64,000 bases of DNA from Chlorops oryzae (lineage: Eukaryota > Arthropoda > Insecta > Diptera > Chloropidae): contig CM035809.1 of NCBI GenBank assembly GCA_020466095.1, positions 8,156,723 through 8,220,722 of the forward strand, in the 5' to 3' direction. Shown piece after piece: positions 1-12,130 of the stretch (its first letter is position 1; every line of letters starts with the position of its first letter). The notes beneath the pieces are model-generated. The model was not told where the DNA came from and did no database searches. It was given only the letters and a program-made list of their open reading frames with translations. The position numbers and the translations under genes are program-made.

Positions 1-1427
1 TGCTGATATGTTATGTAATGTGCTGAGCAAAGTTTTTAACCTTTCCTTAAAGACTGGAGTTTTTCCGGACATTTGGAAGCTTTCTTACATAATACCTCTT
101 CATAAAAATGGGCCCAAGTCACAAGTGGAAAACTATAGAAGCAAGACTGAATTGCTTACCGAAAGTATTCGAACACATTAAAGCGGATCAATTGTCACGT
201 GGCCTTGGCTCTGTAATTTCACCGTCACAGCACGGTTTTATGAAGGGAAGATCGACGGTGTCAAATCTGCTGGAGCTCACATCAACGATAGTGGATGGCT
301 TCAATAGTGGATATCAAACAGATGTGATATTTACTGACTTTAGCAAAGCGTTCGATAGTCTTAATCACAATCTACTGATATTGAAACTTGAAACTCTGGG
401 TTTTCCTAGCTCACTTGTATACTGGATATCATCTTATTTGAACAGTCGTAGACAGTGCGTGCTTTATAATAATTCATCATCGAGGTTCATTGATGTAACA
501 TCCGGAGTGCCGCAAGGAAGCCACTTAGGACCACTGCTTTTTATCCTTTTTATAAACGATCTCCCTTTGATACTGAAAAATTGCCGCATATTAATTTTCG
601 CTGATGATGTTAAGCTTTTCCTGTCCTACAATAACTTTCAAGCAAGTATTTATATGCAAGCTGACCTAAATAGATTTGCGGATTGGTGTGAGTCGAATCT
701 TCTCCTCCTCAACTTGGAAAAATGTAAAGTGATGACCTTCTCTTGGAAAAACAATTTCAATCGGATCTACGTTCTGAGGAATAAGCAATTAGAACGCGTA
801 CAGTGCCATCGTGATCTGGGAGTTCTTTTAGATACAAAGCTGAAATTTAACTATCACATTCAATCGATTGTTAGAAAATCAAGAAGCTTACTTGGATTTG
901 TTAAACGATGGTCTAGAGAATTCAACAATCCATACATTACTAAGCTGCTCTACATTTCACTCGTGCGTCCTACACTTGAATACGCGTCTCCTGTTTGGTG
1001 TCCACAATATACTATATACTCCGATCAAATTGAATCGGTGCAAAAACAATTTGTCCTATTTGCCTTGCGTGATCTCGCATTCGATGCTACTGGAAATCTT
1101 CTGTCATACCAAAATCGCCTCAGGATGATTAGACTCCCATCTTTAGATAGCCGTCGTATTACAGCTAATGTGATGTTTCTTCACAAACTACTCTCTGGAC
1201 TAATAGATTGCCACTGTTTACTTGCTCGTGTTCCTATCTTCGTGCCAGCAAGACCACTTCGATATTACGAACCTGTTCGTTTACTTCCACGTAGTGCTAA
1301 TTATACAGATTTTGAACCATTAAGGGTAATTTGTAGGGATTATAATGCTTTGTATAATTTTGTTTGTTTTTCAAGAACACTTCAGTCAATTAAAAATAGT
1401 ATCACACTGTTTCTTAACTCCACCTAG
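1..1427 (+). pseudogene. Reverse transcriptase of a LINE, frameshifted
   Basis: The product would copy element RNA into DNA at a nicked target (target-primed reverse transcription). The frame opening at 108 runs 439 residues to the TAG at 1425-1427. Visible RT blocks, in order, are QHGFMKGRS, TDFSKAFDSLNH, SGVPQGSHLGPLLF and the catalytic FADD box at 597-608, followed by the thumb-like LGVLLDTKLKF and YISLVRPTLEYASPVWCP segments usual in CR1/jockey-type elements. Homologous RT sequence (FPDIWKLSYIIPLHKNG, then ENYRS) continues upstream but in a different frame, so there is a frameshift near 135-145. The long intact remainder suggests a fairly young copy. The ATG at 108 is not the true start. 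The RT class is certain; the exact clade (jockey, CR1, Crack/Daphne) is not. Confidence 0.88.
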
Positions 1428-1504
1428 AGTTAGACCTATTTTTAAGCAACTTAGCTGATAGATTTATAATATCTTGTAGCTGAGTATAAATAAATAAATA
1501 ATAA
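1..1504 (+). mobile_element. Non-LTR retrotransposon (CR1/jockey group), 3' portion
   Basis: This is the 3' part of a LINE, cut by the window's left edge. It contains the reverse transcriptase ORF, a short 3' UTR of about 60 bases after the stop, and a 3' tail of ATAA/TAAA repeats at about 1485-1504, which is the usual simple-repeat terminus of this class. The 5' part of the element (endonuclease domain, ORF1) is outside the window, so completeness and target duplication cannot be judged. Sequence beginning at about 1503 matches another repeat near 56573, so the LINE seems to have landed inside or next to that repeat. Confidence 0.85.
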
Positions 1505-1616
1505 TGACAGGCCCATGTTAAAAAGGTCAGTAGAATACATTAGAAGTGGAATTATGAGGGGACTAGTACTGGTAACATGAAGGACTGCACTTGGGTCAGT
1601 CCATATTACTGCAGGG
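1503..1616. repeat. Dispersed repeat ending in CTGCAGGG
   Basis: About 115 bases are clearly related, with divergence and small indels, to 56573-56698. Both copies begin ATGACAG, continue with GTTAAAAA and a GGT stretch, and finish TGGGT, AGTC and ATTACTGCAGGG. The outer end CCCTGCAG (read inward) recurs at several other places in this window. It looks like one terminus of a DNA transposon family; I cannot assign a superfamily. Confidence 0.55.
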
Positions 1617-2276
1617 TTGAAACAGTGTGTGGGAAAATGGGGTGGCTTTGAACAACTGTATCCTATGCCCACATGCGGTCTTCTGAAATGCTCTTAAATA
1701 TTCTTAAATATATTTCAACTCTTAAACTTCTAAGCCTTCTTCTACGGTGTCGCGTGAAATTTGCTGTGAGAGCTCCTTAAGTATTTATCATCATTATTGC
1801 TCGCAGGCATCTATTATGGATCTTAACCCCATCAAGTTCTCCTTGTTTACAATTCAAATTAAGTATTTATGTAACATTCGTCAATATTGTAAGACTCCAG
1901 AAAACAGAGATTTGCAATAAAACTCACAAGTCTTACGAGACCTCATTCATTGTTCATCATCATAAAATATCTACACACCAATATAGTATACTACATAGAT
2001 AAATATCTTCAAGTCTATTGATTTCCATTTTTCGGTTGTCGCTCGTCCAGCTTACTGTGTCAATCCATGATATCAACAAATATTTGTAAATCGTAAATCA
2101 TCCTTTTTGCTATTTCGAAATGAAAGGCGATACAAATTCACATTTTATACCAACAAAAATGGGCCCCAAGATTCCAATGGCGAGCATGATAAAAAACTTT
2201 AAACGTGTCAAGGAATTTGTCAGCACTCGAAGGCAAAGTCGAAGCAATAAAATAAGTGTACGTATGTATATTAGAC

Positions 2277-2314
2277 AGTGTGTGTGTGTGTGTGTGTGGT
2301 GTGTGTGTGTGTGC
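2277..2314. repeat. (GT)n microsatellite
   Basis: An almost pure GT dinucleotide run of about 38 bases with one interruption (GTGGTG). Open frames across it are artefacts of the repeat. Confidence 0.9.
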
Positions 2315-3451
2315 AAGTAATGCTAAGATCCACATCGGTTGAATATGAGGAATGTGCGCTGTAATTTAAGTCTGTTATATGAGCAACTCTTCAAGAACGC
2401 ACATCACAAGTCCGGACATGGAAAACAAATTGCTTAGAGTAAGTTCAAGTGTGGCGTATCTTTGCAGTGTAAATATATGCAGAAATAAAAATGAAAAACT
2501 TAAAATAAAATAATGAGATAAGTGCCACTCAATCGTCTATTATGTGCATACATTGATTCTAGCAGCTGAATTAAGCGAAAAGTTCGCGTCACATCGTAAA
2601 ATAATTTAATGTTGTAGAAGCTCGTAAAATCGGACTGAAAGTTGGTAACACTCCAATTCTAGTTTTACTACTTATCTACATGAGAGGGGCAAAGAGGGAA
2701 TTTGAAGAAAAACTTATATGCAAATTATGTTCGACTTGTATTGAAAACTCTTTGCGTATTCTTTTAACGGATGAAATTCCTTAGATAGGGACTTAGAAAT
2801 TTTGACATGAAGCTTGGAAGCAATAAGGTCCTAAATGGTTGAGGTTATATTCATATCTCTAATGGCTTTCGTTGAAGCTACAGTAATGTAAGAGAGATAA
2901 ATAAGGACGTAACATAAAAAGTTGTATTGTCTGAATCGTGAAGAAATATTAAATACCTAAAAAATTCGGTACTCTAAAGGCAAATATTAAAGGAACCAAA
3001 AAATACCGACATTCAAATCCCGTTCGATTCACATTCTCAGATTCCAGACAATATGGAGGGAGTGGTCTTATTACCAGTAACTCATCTTTTTCTTTCTCTA
3101 GTGTGTTCTTTTCCGGTTAATACCGGGGTCCGCATGTTTTGAATTTTTTCTTCATTTTCTTCTATCCACTGCATCCTCGATTCTTAGATCAGTTGCTTAC
3201 AGGTCCCTTTTTCAAAATGTCTAGCCAGGCACTGTTTGCCAGATTTTTATGGAAATATTCCGCTGAATGTCTCAAAACAAGAACAAAATTCCCTAAAATT
3301 CAATTTTGAAGTCTTCTAAAAACAAAAACTTGGTCCCATATCGTCTCATACAATTTTCCTTGAGCACTTTTCTGCCCCAAGGCTCCACAAAGGATCACCA
3401 ATGTCTTTCAATTTAAGGGAGATTCCCCTAAAATGGCAACAGTGTTACCAG

Positions 3452-3605
3452 GACTCGGATTTTGTTGACTTTTATAATTTTAAAGCATACTTTATGGGGC
3501 CAACAATTTTCCTACCAACATTTTGCGAATAAGTTCAGCGAAGTTGAACTTCAAACCGCTTTTCTAACTTCAAAAAATTCTTATTGAATTTAAGCTTTTC
3601 AAGTT
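3452..3605 (+). mobile_element. Half copy of the 240-bp hAT-type MITE
   Basis: Begins CAGGACTCGGATTTTGTTGA, runs through TTTAAAGCATACTTTATGG, and later has AATAAGTTCAGCGAAGTTGA and AAACCGCTTTTCTAACTT. The same blocks occur in the same order in the complete copy at 16012-16254. The inverted right end is not evident, so this is a truncated copy. Confidence 0.7.
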
Positions 3606-6600
3606 TTCCTAGAAAAATTTGTCAAGTTTTCAAAATATGAGTCAAAAATACATCTGAAATTTTTTCAAAATACGAGGATCAAATATATGTGTTCGAAATG
3701 GGTCTAAAATGGGTATGAATCAATATGATTCCGCCGGTCCTCGGCTACGGACAGAGTTCCTTCGATCAGAGAGTTATGACTATTTATTTTTTGTTTTTGG
3801 TTCAATTTTTTGTATCGAGGTTAGCCATGTTTGACGCTTATATCTGATCATTCGTCATATCTGATCCGATCCATGTACATAAATCGATCTCCGCGAGAAG
3901 TTAAACAAATTCATTTCGAAATCTTAAATGTGCTCATCATTATGAGAACTCGTACTCCGAATAAGGACTCCTAAGTAAGTAAATGACTCCCTAAAGACTT
4001 CAAAATTTCTTGTTGGGAAAGTGAGAAGTATAGAAATTTTCCTAATGTTACTTTAAAACTTTTTTTTAATTTAATTTTTCTTCTAGTACCTACTTAGGTT
4101 TTCATTTTCTCACCCATAAGTGTCTCGGGTAATTTCTTTCTTGGTATTATCAATTTTCAATAGAAGAAAATAGTAAAAGAAAATGAAGTAACTACCTAGC
4201 CGGGCCTTGAAGTTACTAGGCACTCAGTGTACAGAGTAATTAATAGGCAAAAATGAAATAGTTGACTGCCTACTACACGATACACTTGGTGCATAGCAGG
4301 TATGCAGAACCGAAGAAAGCAACCGAAGCCGACCGGCACGAAGTACACGTTGTATACACGTTGTGCTTTAGCAACGAAAACACACTAAGTATGCCCATAT
4401 ACAGCCGCTATCCACTTTGAACCCAGTTATCACACCACCGCACCAGCCTAGGACAGTTTTTAACAAAAGTGCATAAGTTTTGTATATCAGCATAGTGTTG
4501 TGCACATCATACTCGGTGCTATGGCAGTGATCGAGCACTTCCTATACACAGTTCCGGCTGGGTACCTACTAGCTATATCTACATAGAAGAGTAACAGGAC
4601 GTTAACTTTTCGTTAACGTTAACAAAATTATTTTCTCCAAGCCACTTAAGCATATGCCCCACAGAGTTCCCAATCACTAATGTTTAATTTCACATAGCTT
4701 TTGAGCCCTTTTATAGTTTAAAAAGGGATCTTCTTTCATACATTTTCATTGCTTTCAAATGCAAATTATTTCGAAAACATTATCAAACCGACTCAAACTG
4801 ACCGTTTTAAATATGCATATCAACAGTTAGCCGAAGTCTCTTAGAAGTCTCGCACATTATGCATTGTAAAAACAGAAGTTCTAACAAGATTTAGCAAATT
4901 AATTCCCACAGACAGCAGAAACCCAATTGTTTGTTCCGAAATTCATCGGCTGACTTTATAACATGTCATGGAGCATTAACCTTCTCTCATTGCTTTGCCG
5001 TGCATCAAAGGACATTCAAAGCGAAATTTTGATGCCAAAAGCCGTTGTCATAACGGGCAAATGCCATTTCACCCGAGTCCGAGAGTCTTCATAAAAACGA
5101 ATCGAACGAAAACCTTATCGTCCATGACAATGTTCACAGCCACAGATTTCGAAGCTCTAGTTATCTCCGAAGAAGCAGCATGATGTTGATGATGCGACAC
5201 ACTCTGAGCAAAGCTAAAATGAACTGTAGCAGCAGCTGGCCAAACGTTCCCCGATGGCTTAATATGGATTCCGAAATTCAAATTGACAGTAAAACAAGGA
5301 ATGTGTTGATCTCTGAACACTGATATGAACACGAATTGTGCATGAGAAAGGGCGCACAAACGTTCCAAGATAATAATTGTGAGCATAAAGATGACGATGA
5401 CATCTGGTTGTGTCGTGTTTTGAGGGAAAAGCAAAGCGAAAGTGTCTTGTGAACGAAATTTTGGTATCTTTACCTTAAAGAGATGCAACAAATTTTCTTG
5501 TGCACAACACGCTTTTGGGGAGTCCTATATGAATTTAAAAATGAAGGACCTTCATAAATGTTGACAAAAAAAATTAATTACCTAAAGCTTCTTATGATGT
5601 GTAAAGCTGAGCACTATGCGTTATCGTTTTGTTATGCACAGTTCTTGGTTACTCAAATTCTTTACACAAATAATAAAAAAAACAAAATTGAATTGAAATA
5701 TAATGGAAAACTCGACTGCCCCTTTGCAGCTCGCTTTGTCGCCTAAGGGTGTTATTAAAGTTCATTCAGTTGCATAGAGATTTCACAAGACATTCTTAGA
5801 TTTCGACACGTTAGCTTGTAGCCACGAAAATCTTCTGTAACTATGGAAGCTTTTGAAGGCACATAACTAAGTTGCGCGTATAAAATTATGTTCCGAAAGT
5901 GCTAAGGAACTTCAATTTAAATTCAACTAAATACATCCATGTAGAACAATTTCCAAACATTGAGCGTCTTTAGGAGGCGTATTTGGCTCCTCGTTCGAAA
6001 TAGGAGCCCTTGTAATGAGCTCAATTAAATAGTTAGAAATGAAAAGGATTCCCTTCTTACAAATTTGGACTTGTTTGAGTGGAGTTTCACATACCGCATG
6101 ACTCCTGCTCGATTTATTTCGGAATCTTCAGTTTTTCCCTTCAAATACACTGTTTGACATTTTTGAGGTCATCGCGTGTGCCCTAAGATTTGACTGCAGA
6201 TTCTGATAGTACTCGTTGAGTGTAGCAACGTCTCATACTGAGTTTGGTCAAGTTGACTCGTTTTCGTTTTTAAATCGGTCTCAAAAAGTGGGGCCAAGAA
6301 TTAAGTTGCGCACTTACTTATAGCTATATCTCGTAACGCGTTCAATATTTCAATTTTCTATCTATGACAAAGTTTTTGCTCTAGACTCATTAAAAATAAT
6401 TGTAGTACAAACTTACCCAAAAAATCTCCATCGAGTCGGTACAAATTGCAAAAACTTCTCAAATTTTACGATTTTTTAACCTCTTTTTAACTTTTATGGC
6501 CCATAGATCCCAAGCCAATAAGATTATTTTGAAAAAGTATTGATTGAAATATAGGAAAATTATAACTTAATAACTCCTGTAAGTACACAAACTGAATCTG

Positions 6601-7311
6601 AGCGCTCCTTTCACTTCAAACCTGAACAATTTTTGTCAAAAATCAGACGAAAAAACTCAAATTTTCCTTTTAAGTATGCACGAAATTTTTCAATCCAACG
6701 CACTGTGTTGCAAAATAACTTTTTTTTGGCCGAAAGTCGTAAAATGAAGATGTCCAAATAATGTTTTTCTTTTTGTTTACGAATAGTAGAAACTTCAAAT
6801 ATGATAAAAATACCAAAAACTTTGTTGTAGCTTGATTTACCGTTGACCTATAGGCAATCAAAGTAGGCATTTGCTGAATAAAAGTGTTCTCAGTTTTTTG
6901 TTTGTAAAATACATAACTTTTGAGGAACGGAAAACTCGCATATACACTATAAAAACGGAAATCGAAATAATGAGTCAGACTCTTAACGGTAAGTGTTTCG
7001 ACCATGTGTATTGCAAAAATGATGAAAGTTTTTGGTTTCGGCTTAAATGGTGTGTTTTTAAAAAGACTTAAAATGCTAACATTTTAAGCGATATCTCATG
7101 TTTGATGGAAAAAAAGTTATGTTGGTTAACCTTGGATCACCAAAACTCCGATACCATTAAAAAGTGCATGAAATTCTGAATCTTACTGCGCAAATGTGTT
7201 TTGCCTAAATTGGCCTAATAGCGTATTGTTTTTGATTTTTTAAAGGCACCCTTCGCTTCAGCAACGCAGAGTTGTTTTCTGTTTGGCACGGACATGTGCG
7301 AGCTGTGAGCT

Positions 7312-7732
7312 GCCATTTTGTTTTTTTTTTTAAATCTGACTTCAGATTCGGAATCAGCGAGTCTTAAAACCCCCTAGACCACATATTAACAAAGACTTAA
7401 TCAAATTTTAGAAAAAAAGGCCGCCATATTGGATCCGCCATTTTGTTTTTTTTTAAATCTGACTTCAGATTCGGAATCAGCGAGTCTTAAAACCCCCTAG
7501 ACCACATATTAACGAAGAATTAATTAGGTTTTAGAAAAAAAGGCCGCCATATTGGATCCGCCATTTTGTTTTTTTTTTAAATCTGACTTCAGATTCGGAA
7601 TCAGCGAGTCTTAAAACCCCCTAGACCACATATTAACGAAGACTTAATTAGATTTTAGAAAAAAGGGCCGCCATATTGGATCCGCCATTTTGTTTTTTGA
7701 AAATCTGACTTCAGATTCGGAATCAGCGAACA
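7312..7732. repeat. 124-bp tandem repeat, about 3.4 copies, with YY1/Pho-like motifs
   Basis: Copies begin at 7312, 7437, 7560 and 7684 with GCCATTTTG, giving a period of 123-125 bases. Each full unit contains a T-run, TCTGACTTCAGATTCGGAATC, AACCCCCTAGACCACATATT and GGCCGCCATATTGGATCC. The fourth copy breaks off around 7732. Differences between units are few (T-run length, single substitutions), implying recent amplification. The junction GCCGCCATATTG...CGCCATTTTG contains two matches to the known YY1/Pho core GCCAT. Whether the protein binds here is only inference. Confidence 0.9.
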
Positions 7733-8199
7733 CAAAAACCCGCAGAAACCAAGTTTGGCGTAATTGAAAAAAGTCCTTCGACTTTTGGCCAAAAAAAAGG
7801 CATTTTGCAACATAGTGCAACGCAAATGGTTCCGAACCATGAAAATAATTTCTAATCAGTGTTGCACTGTTTTCTTTTCTGGATAATCTGCCAAGGCAAA
7901 AAGAGATTTAGGGAGTTTTCTTTTTTTTCGACTATTTTTCATGAGCTCATCCGCAGATGAAGTATTTGCCAAATCGTCAATTAACCACTTTTGCCTTTAA
8001 CAAGGTTAAGAGACGTCATTTTTATTTCTTTTTTTTCTACATACTTCCGACTCACTTCGGACCTATTTATATATTTCTGAACCTCATATACTTATTGTAA
8101 AAATTTCGGAATTATGTTGGGCTCATTTGGGACGCACATTTCGGAATCTCTTATGTTTAAAAAACAATCGGATTCAAGGCAGACTCATTTCGAACTTAT
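7733..8199. other. Intergenic, no feature seen
   Basis: AT-rich sequence with several T-runs. I find no coding signal or clear repeat structure before the 9-bp target duplication at 8200. Confidence 0.4.
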
Positions 8200-8496
8200 A
8201 ATTATGAGTAGGGCAATTACACAAGGGTAATTGCCCAACTTTCGGCGACAGAGAGACGCAAAGCATTGACGGGCAGCTTGCCTACTTTTCACCCGCACCA
8301 AACAATTCCTCATATAAAATATATGCGTTTGAAAGGCCAATTGGACTAGTGTACGGGAAAAGTTTCAATTTTTCATTATAGCGCCATCGATTAGTGGTGG
8401 AAGTTTTCGGTACTTTCCAGTATCAGTCAATACTCGATACTAAAGGAAAAATTATCGAAAATTTTTTCCCGTAAATTATTGTAAAAACCATAGAAG

Positions 8497-9787
8497 TATT
8501 AGGTGTAGTAAAAAGAAATCCATTATTTTTCCAATAGATGGCGTTATTTATCTGCATCTCGCGTTGTAAAAGTCCGATCGTGTTCCGCTAGGGGGCATTA
8601 GAAAGATGACAGTTCCTACTAAAAAAGCTTTTTTGACACTTTTTTGATTGATTGATTCAGTTTTGTTTGAGAGCTTGTCAAAAATGGACATCAGCAAAGA
8701 GAAAATTCGCTACATTTTACAGTTTTTCTTCGATAAGGGAGAAAACGCAAGCCAGGCGGCTGAAAATGTGAATAGCGTTTATGGACCTGATACTGTAACA
8801 GCCAATCATGCGCAATTTTGGTTTCGTCGATTCCGTTCCGGTAACTTCGATGTCAAGGATGCACCACGCACTGGAAGGCCAATTGTCGAAAATGTCGATA
8901 AAATCATGGAATTATCGAGTCCGACCGTCATGTTAGCACTGTTTCGATTGCAAAAGAGCTAAAGATTGCACAAAAAACTGTTTGGAACCATTTGAATAAG
9001 GCTGGATACACAAAGAAGCTCGATGTATGGGTGCCACACGAGTTAACGCAAAAAAACCTCACAGACCGAATTTCCATCTGCGAATCGCTGCTGAACCGCA
9101 ACAAAATCGACCCATTTCTGTAGCGGTTGGTGACTGGTGATGAAAAGTGGGTCACTTACGACAACGTCAAGCGAAAAACGGTCGTGGTCGAAACACGGTG
9201 AACCGGCGGAAACGGTGGCCAAGCCAGGATTGACGGCCAGGAAGGTTTTGCTGTGTGTTTGGTGGGATTGGCAGGGAATTATCTACTATGAGCTACTCCC
9301 ATACGGCAAAACTCTTAACTCGGAACTCTACTGTCAACAATTATACCGTCTGAAGGAAGCAATCGCCCATAAGCGGCCAGCTTTGGCCAATAGGAGAGGA
9401 ATTGTGTTCCATCAGGACAACGCCAGGCCACACACATCGATAGTGACTCGCCAGAAGCTCCGGGAGTTTGGTTGGGAGGTTCTTCTGCATCCACCTTATA
9501 GTCCGGACCTGGCACCAACTGATTACCATCTGTTCTGTCCATGGCGAACAATTTTGCTGGTGAAACATTCGCTTCAAGAGAGGCTTCTGAAATTCGACTG
9601 TCTCAATTTTTTGCTAATAGGAACGAGGGCTTCTATGAGAGAGGCATAATGAAATTACCTTTAAAATGGCAACAAGTTATCGAACAAAACGGCGCATATT
9701 TGACCTAAATCGGGTCATTCTAACTATCTTAAATAAAGCCCTCAATTTAATGCAAAAATAATGGATTTCTTTTTACTACACCTAATA
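8497..9787 (+). mobile_element. mariner transposon, mellifera-like subfamily, full length
   Basis: Inverted terminal repeats of 32 bases at 8499-8530 and 9754-9785 match perfectly (start TTAGGTGTAGT), and TA target duplications flank them at 8497-8498 and 9786-9787. The element is 1287 bases, normal for mariner. It encodes one transposase reading frame on the plus strand, now broken. The terminal repeats are intact, so the copy could still be mobilised by a transposase supplied in trans. That last point is inference. Confidence 0.95.
8684..9708 (+). pseudogene. mariner transposase, broken by three frameshifts and a stop
   Basis: The protein would bind the terminal repeats and cut and paste the element (DD34D transposase). 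I choose the ATG at 8684 because it starts MDISKEKIRYILQFFF, the usual helix-turn-helix N-terminus, rather than the upstream ATG at 8648. Recognisable blocks are NASQAAENVNSVYG and RFRSGNFDVKDAPRTGRP (DNA binding), KKLDVWVPHEL, VTGDEKW (first catalytic Asp), SWSKHGEPA, VWWDWQGIIYYELLP, HQDNARPH (second Asp) and SPDLAPTDYHLF (third Asp). The frame is lost near 8910-8917, a TAG interrupts at 9121-9123, another shift lies near 9171-9176, and the last is near 9535. Homology then continues to the TAA at 9706-9708. All three catalytic residues remain visible, but the gene cannot make a full protein. Confidence 0.93.
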
Positions 9788-10247
9788 TTTACAAGGTTTT
9801 TATATAGCTACGTCGTAATTTATATACTTTAAGCATACAAATAATGATCTTTTAAGATTAAGAAAGCATTTAATTCAATTAAAAAAGTATTGGAAATTAT
9901 TTTTAACAATTATTTAAAAAACTGCAAAAACATTTATCTCCCTCAAACACGTCCTATTTCTTTTTCAAATGCAAGATTAGCGATCCACGCTCAGTATTGA
10001 TATAATTTTTCAAGCACTCATTGGTTACTCATTTGGTGTGTCAATATCGAATACTTCAGTACCTTTTTATTATTATTCGTATGATTGATTAAATTAATGA
10101 TAAAATCAAGTAAGTCTATGTGATTCCTTACCATAAAAAATGTTTTTTAATTGCTGATTTTGATTGCCAATTTGGTAGATATAAGGGCATATTTTTAGCG
10201 CTAAAAATGTATTTTTAGAGCAATTTTTTGGTTGCCCTAATTATGAG

Positions 10248-11754
10248 CGTCATATATTTAAAAAAAAATTTCGAATGATCCAATCGAGCTCCTTTGGACT
10301 CATTGCGAATCAATAAATCTGAACATTTTTTGAAAAAGGAAGGTTTTTCTTACTTTTCCTGAAGTATTATTTCGCCTAAGACCCGATAGCCTCAGAAATT
10401 AGCACCTCCTATTTTTTTAAAGATTGCGTCTTAATTTATTAAAGAGCAATACTCAAATAATAATAATAATATTTCGCCTAGTATAAAACACTTAGCTTTT
10501 TAAAAGCACTGCACTAGCCAGCAGCCTTGGGCAGAGTTCCAGAAGTGTTCGTTCATTTATTCCGTCATTAAAAAACATATTCTTAAATCGTAGGAAGACG
10601 GTAATCGCAGATAAGCGATCAGCAAAGGACGTCCGTTTTTGTCTTCTTTAGTTTTTTTCTTAGATGAAGGAATTTTCTTTTTTCCCTCTCAAACGTATTT
10701 CATATTCTCTTACTTTATTAAAAAGGTCTTCTTAAGGACCTTTTTATTCCTTTCTTTTTACTAGCCTTCTTGTTGAATACTCGTGTATTTTTGTATGTAT
10801 GTGTGTTCATTGTCCCTTTTTTTTGTCTCAGAAGATTTTTCCCGTAAGCGTTATTTCTTTCTAAGAAAATCACACGCTCTCATTCACAGACATCGAAATC
10901 CTTAGACCCGATTTTTTTTTTGTTCACATTGATGCTTCTCGAAAGTCATTTACATAAGTTTTGCATGTTTTTTCAGCTCGGTTGCTTTTGCAATAACCTT
11001 AGTTCGTAAGCAGCTTTTGCGAAAGAGAATCGAAGAACTACAATTACACACTCAGAACAAGGTTAAAACATTTTATGCGAGACAAGGACTCTCATGCACT
11101 GCTTAGATCAGATTTTTCCCTTCTAAGAATACATTATTTATGCACTTGAGAGCTCGAATTAAATGATTGTCTAAGTTTGCATCCTTAAGCGTTGATGCAT
11201 TAAGTCATTTGCATGCGTTTGTGTGTGTGTGTGTGTGAAAGATGTTTTGTCTTAATCACAAAAACAAATATACATAGACATCTGAATAAATTTTCTTTCG
11301 ATTGCAAATAACCCAAGGGAAAGAATTTTGAAAGGAGGTCATTCTATAATATTTTTCTATAAATAAAACACTTAAAGTGCATAGAACAGAAAAGCGCAGA
11401 TCAGAACCTAAAGGAACAGAGCAAAGGTCTGAAGGGAAAAGTATTTGCTGTCAAAATGGCTCCAAAATGTTTGCTATGTACACAAAATAAAGTTAATCGG
11501 GGAGAAATAATTCTCAGTTAGGGATGTGACAGAAATGCCGATAAATTAAAAATCGGTACTTAAACTCTATCATCTGAAAATGACATTTTTCTATTGACCC
11601 TTTTGTATTTTTTCCGGGAGATGTTTTAATAGGTATACGAAAACTTAAACCCAGCCATTGGTCTTTCTAATCCTAAGAGAAGGATTAACGGAACCGAAAA
11701 AGCTTTAAGAGAGCAATGAAATTTCCAAGTCATCTTTAGACTTAAGGGTCGGTA
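10248..11754. other. Intergenic, no gene seen
   Basis: T-rich sequence with a short (GT)n run at 11219-11238. No coding frame with recognisable content and no clear terminal repeats. Confidence 0.4.
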
Positions 11755-12031
11755 TTGCTCTCTCTTTCCATCTCTCTCTATCTATCTCGATCTCTCTCTC
11801 TCTCTCTATCTCCCTCTATTTCTATGTGTCTGTATATCTCTCTAACTCTATCTCTCTCTATATTTTCTTTCTCTTTCTATCTCTCTCTTTCCCTCTCTCT
11901 CTCTCTCTGTCTCTTTCTCTTTCTCTATCTCTATCTCTCTCTTTCTCTCTCTATCTCTCTCTCTCTATATTTCTAGTTCTCTCTCTACCTCTCTCTCTCT
12001 CTTTTTCTCTCTCTCTTTTTCTCTCTCTCTT

Positions 12032-12070
<39 letters not shown>

Positions 12071-12130
12071 ATCTCTCTATCTCTCTCTGTATCGTTCTCT
12101 CTCTCTCTCTCTATCTTTCTCTCTCTTGTT
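11755..12130. repeat. CT-rich low-complexity tract
   Basis: About 375 bases dominated by CT dinucleotides with interspersed TAT and TTT. The Ser/Leu-rich frames read through it are composition artefacts. Homopyrimidine runs of this length can adopt triplex (H-DNA) structure; whether this one does is unknown. Confidence 0.92.

Larger units (their letters stand above)
1617..7311. other. Intergenic stretch with degraded repeats only
   Basis: I see no gene here. A (GT)n microsatellite lies at 2277-2314. Positions 3228-3300 resemble 27103-27180 (shared GTTxGCC, AATATT, AATGTCTCAAAA), so they belong to a dispersed repeat. Positions 3452-3605 match the left half of the 15757/16012 MITE. Positions 6230-6350, on the minus strand, share an AACTTAATTCT-GGCC block with about 36722 and 38212. 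A 140-codon minus-strand frame at 5069-5491 has no recognisable domain and I treat it as chance. Confidence 0.5.
8200..10247. mobile_element. Older DNA transposon relic with 9-bp target duplication, host of the mariner
   Basis: AATTATGAG occurs at 8200-8208 and again at 10239-10247. Just inside, the left side reads TAGGGCAATTACAC and the right side ends GGTTGCCCT, giving a short inverted AGGGCAA terminus. Without the mariner (1287 bases) the body would be about 740 bases. A 9-bp duplication is typical of MULE-type elements, but no transposase is recognisable. A hairpin GGGCAATTAC/GTAATTGCCC at 8211-8236 adjoins the left end. The boundaries rest on the duplication and a 7-bp terminus, so the call is moderate. 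Confidence 0.5.

Noticed and set aside
5069..5491. 140-codon minus-strand frame with a hydrophobic segment
   Set aside because: No recognised family, no splice or promoter context, and the length is possible by chance.
7312..7732. Repeat array considered as a CRISPR-like array
   Set aside because: Units are contiguous with no unique spacers, the period is 124 bp, and the genome is clearly an animal's.
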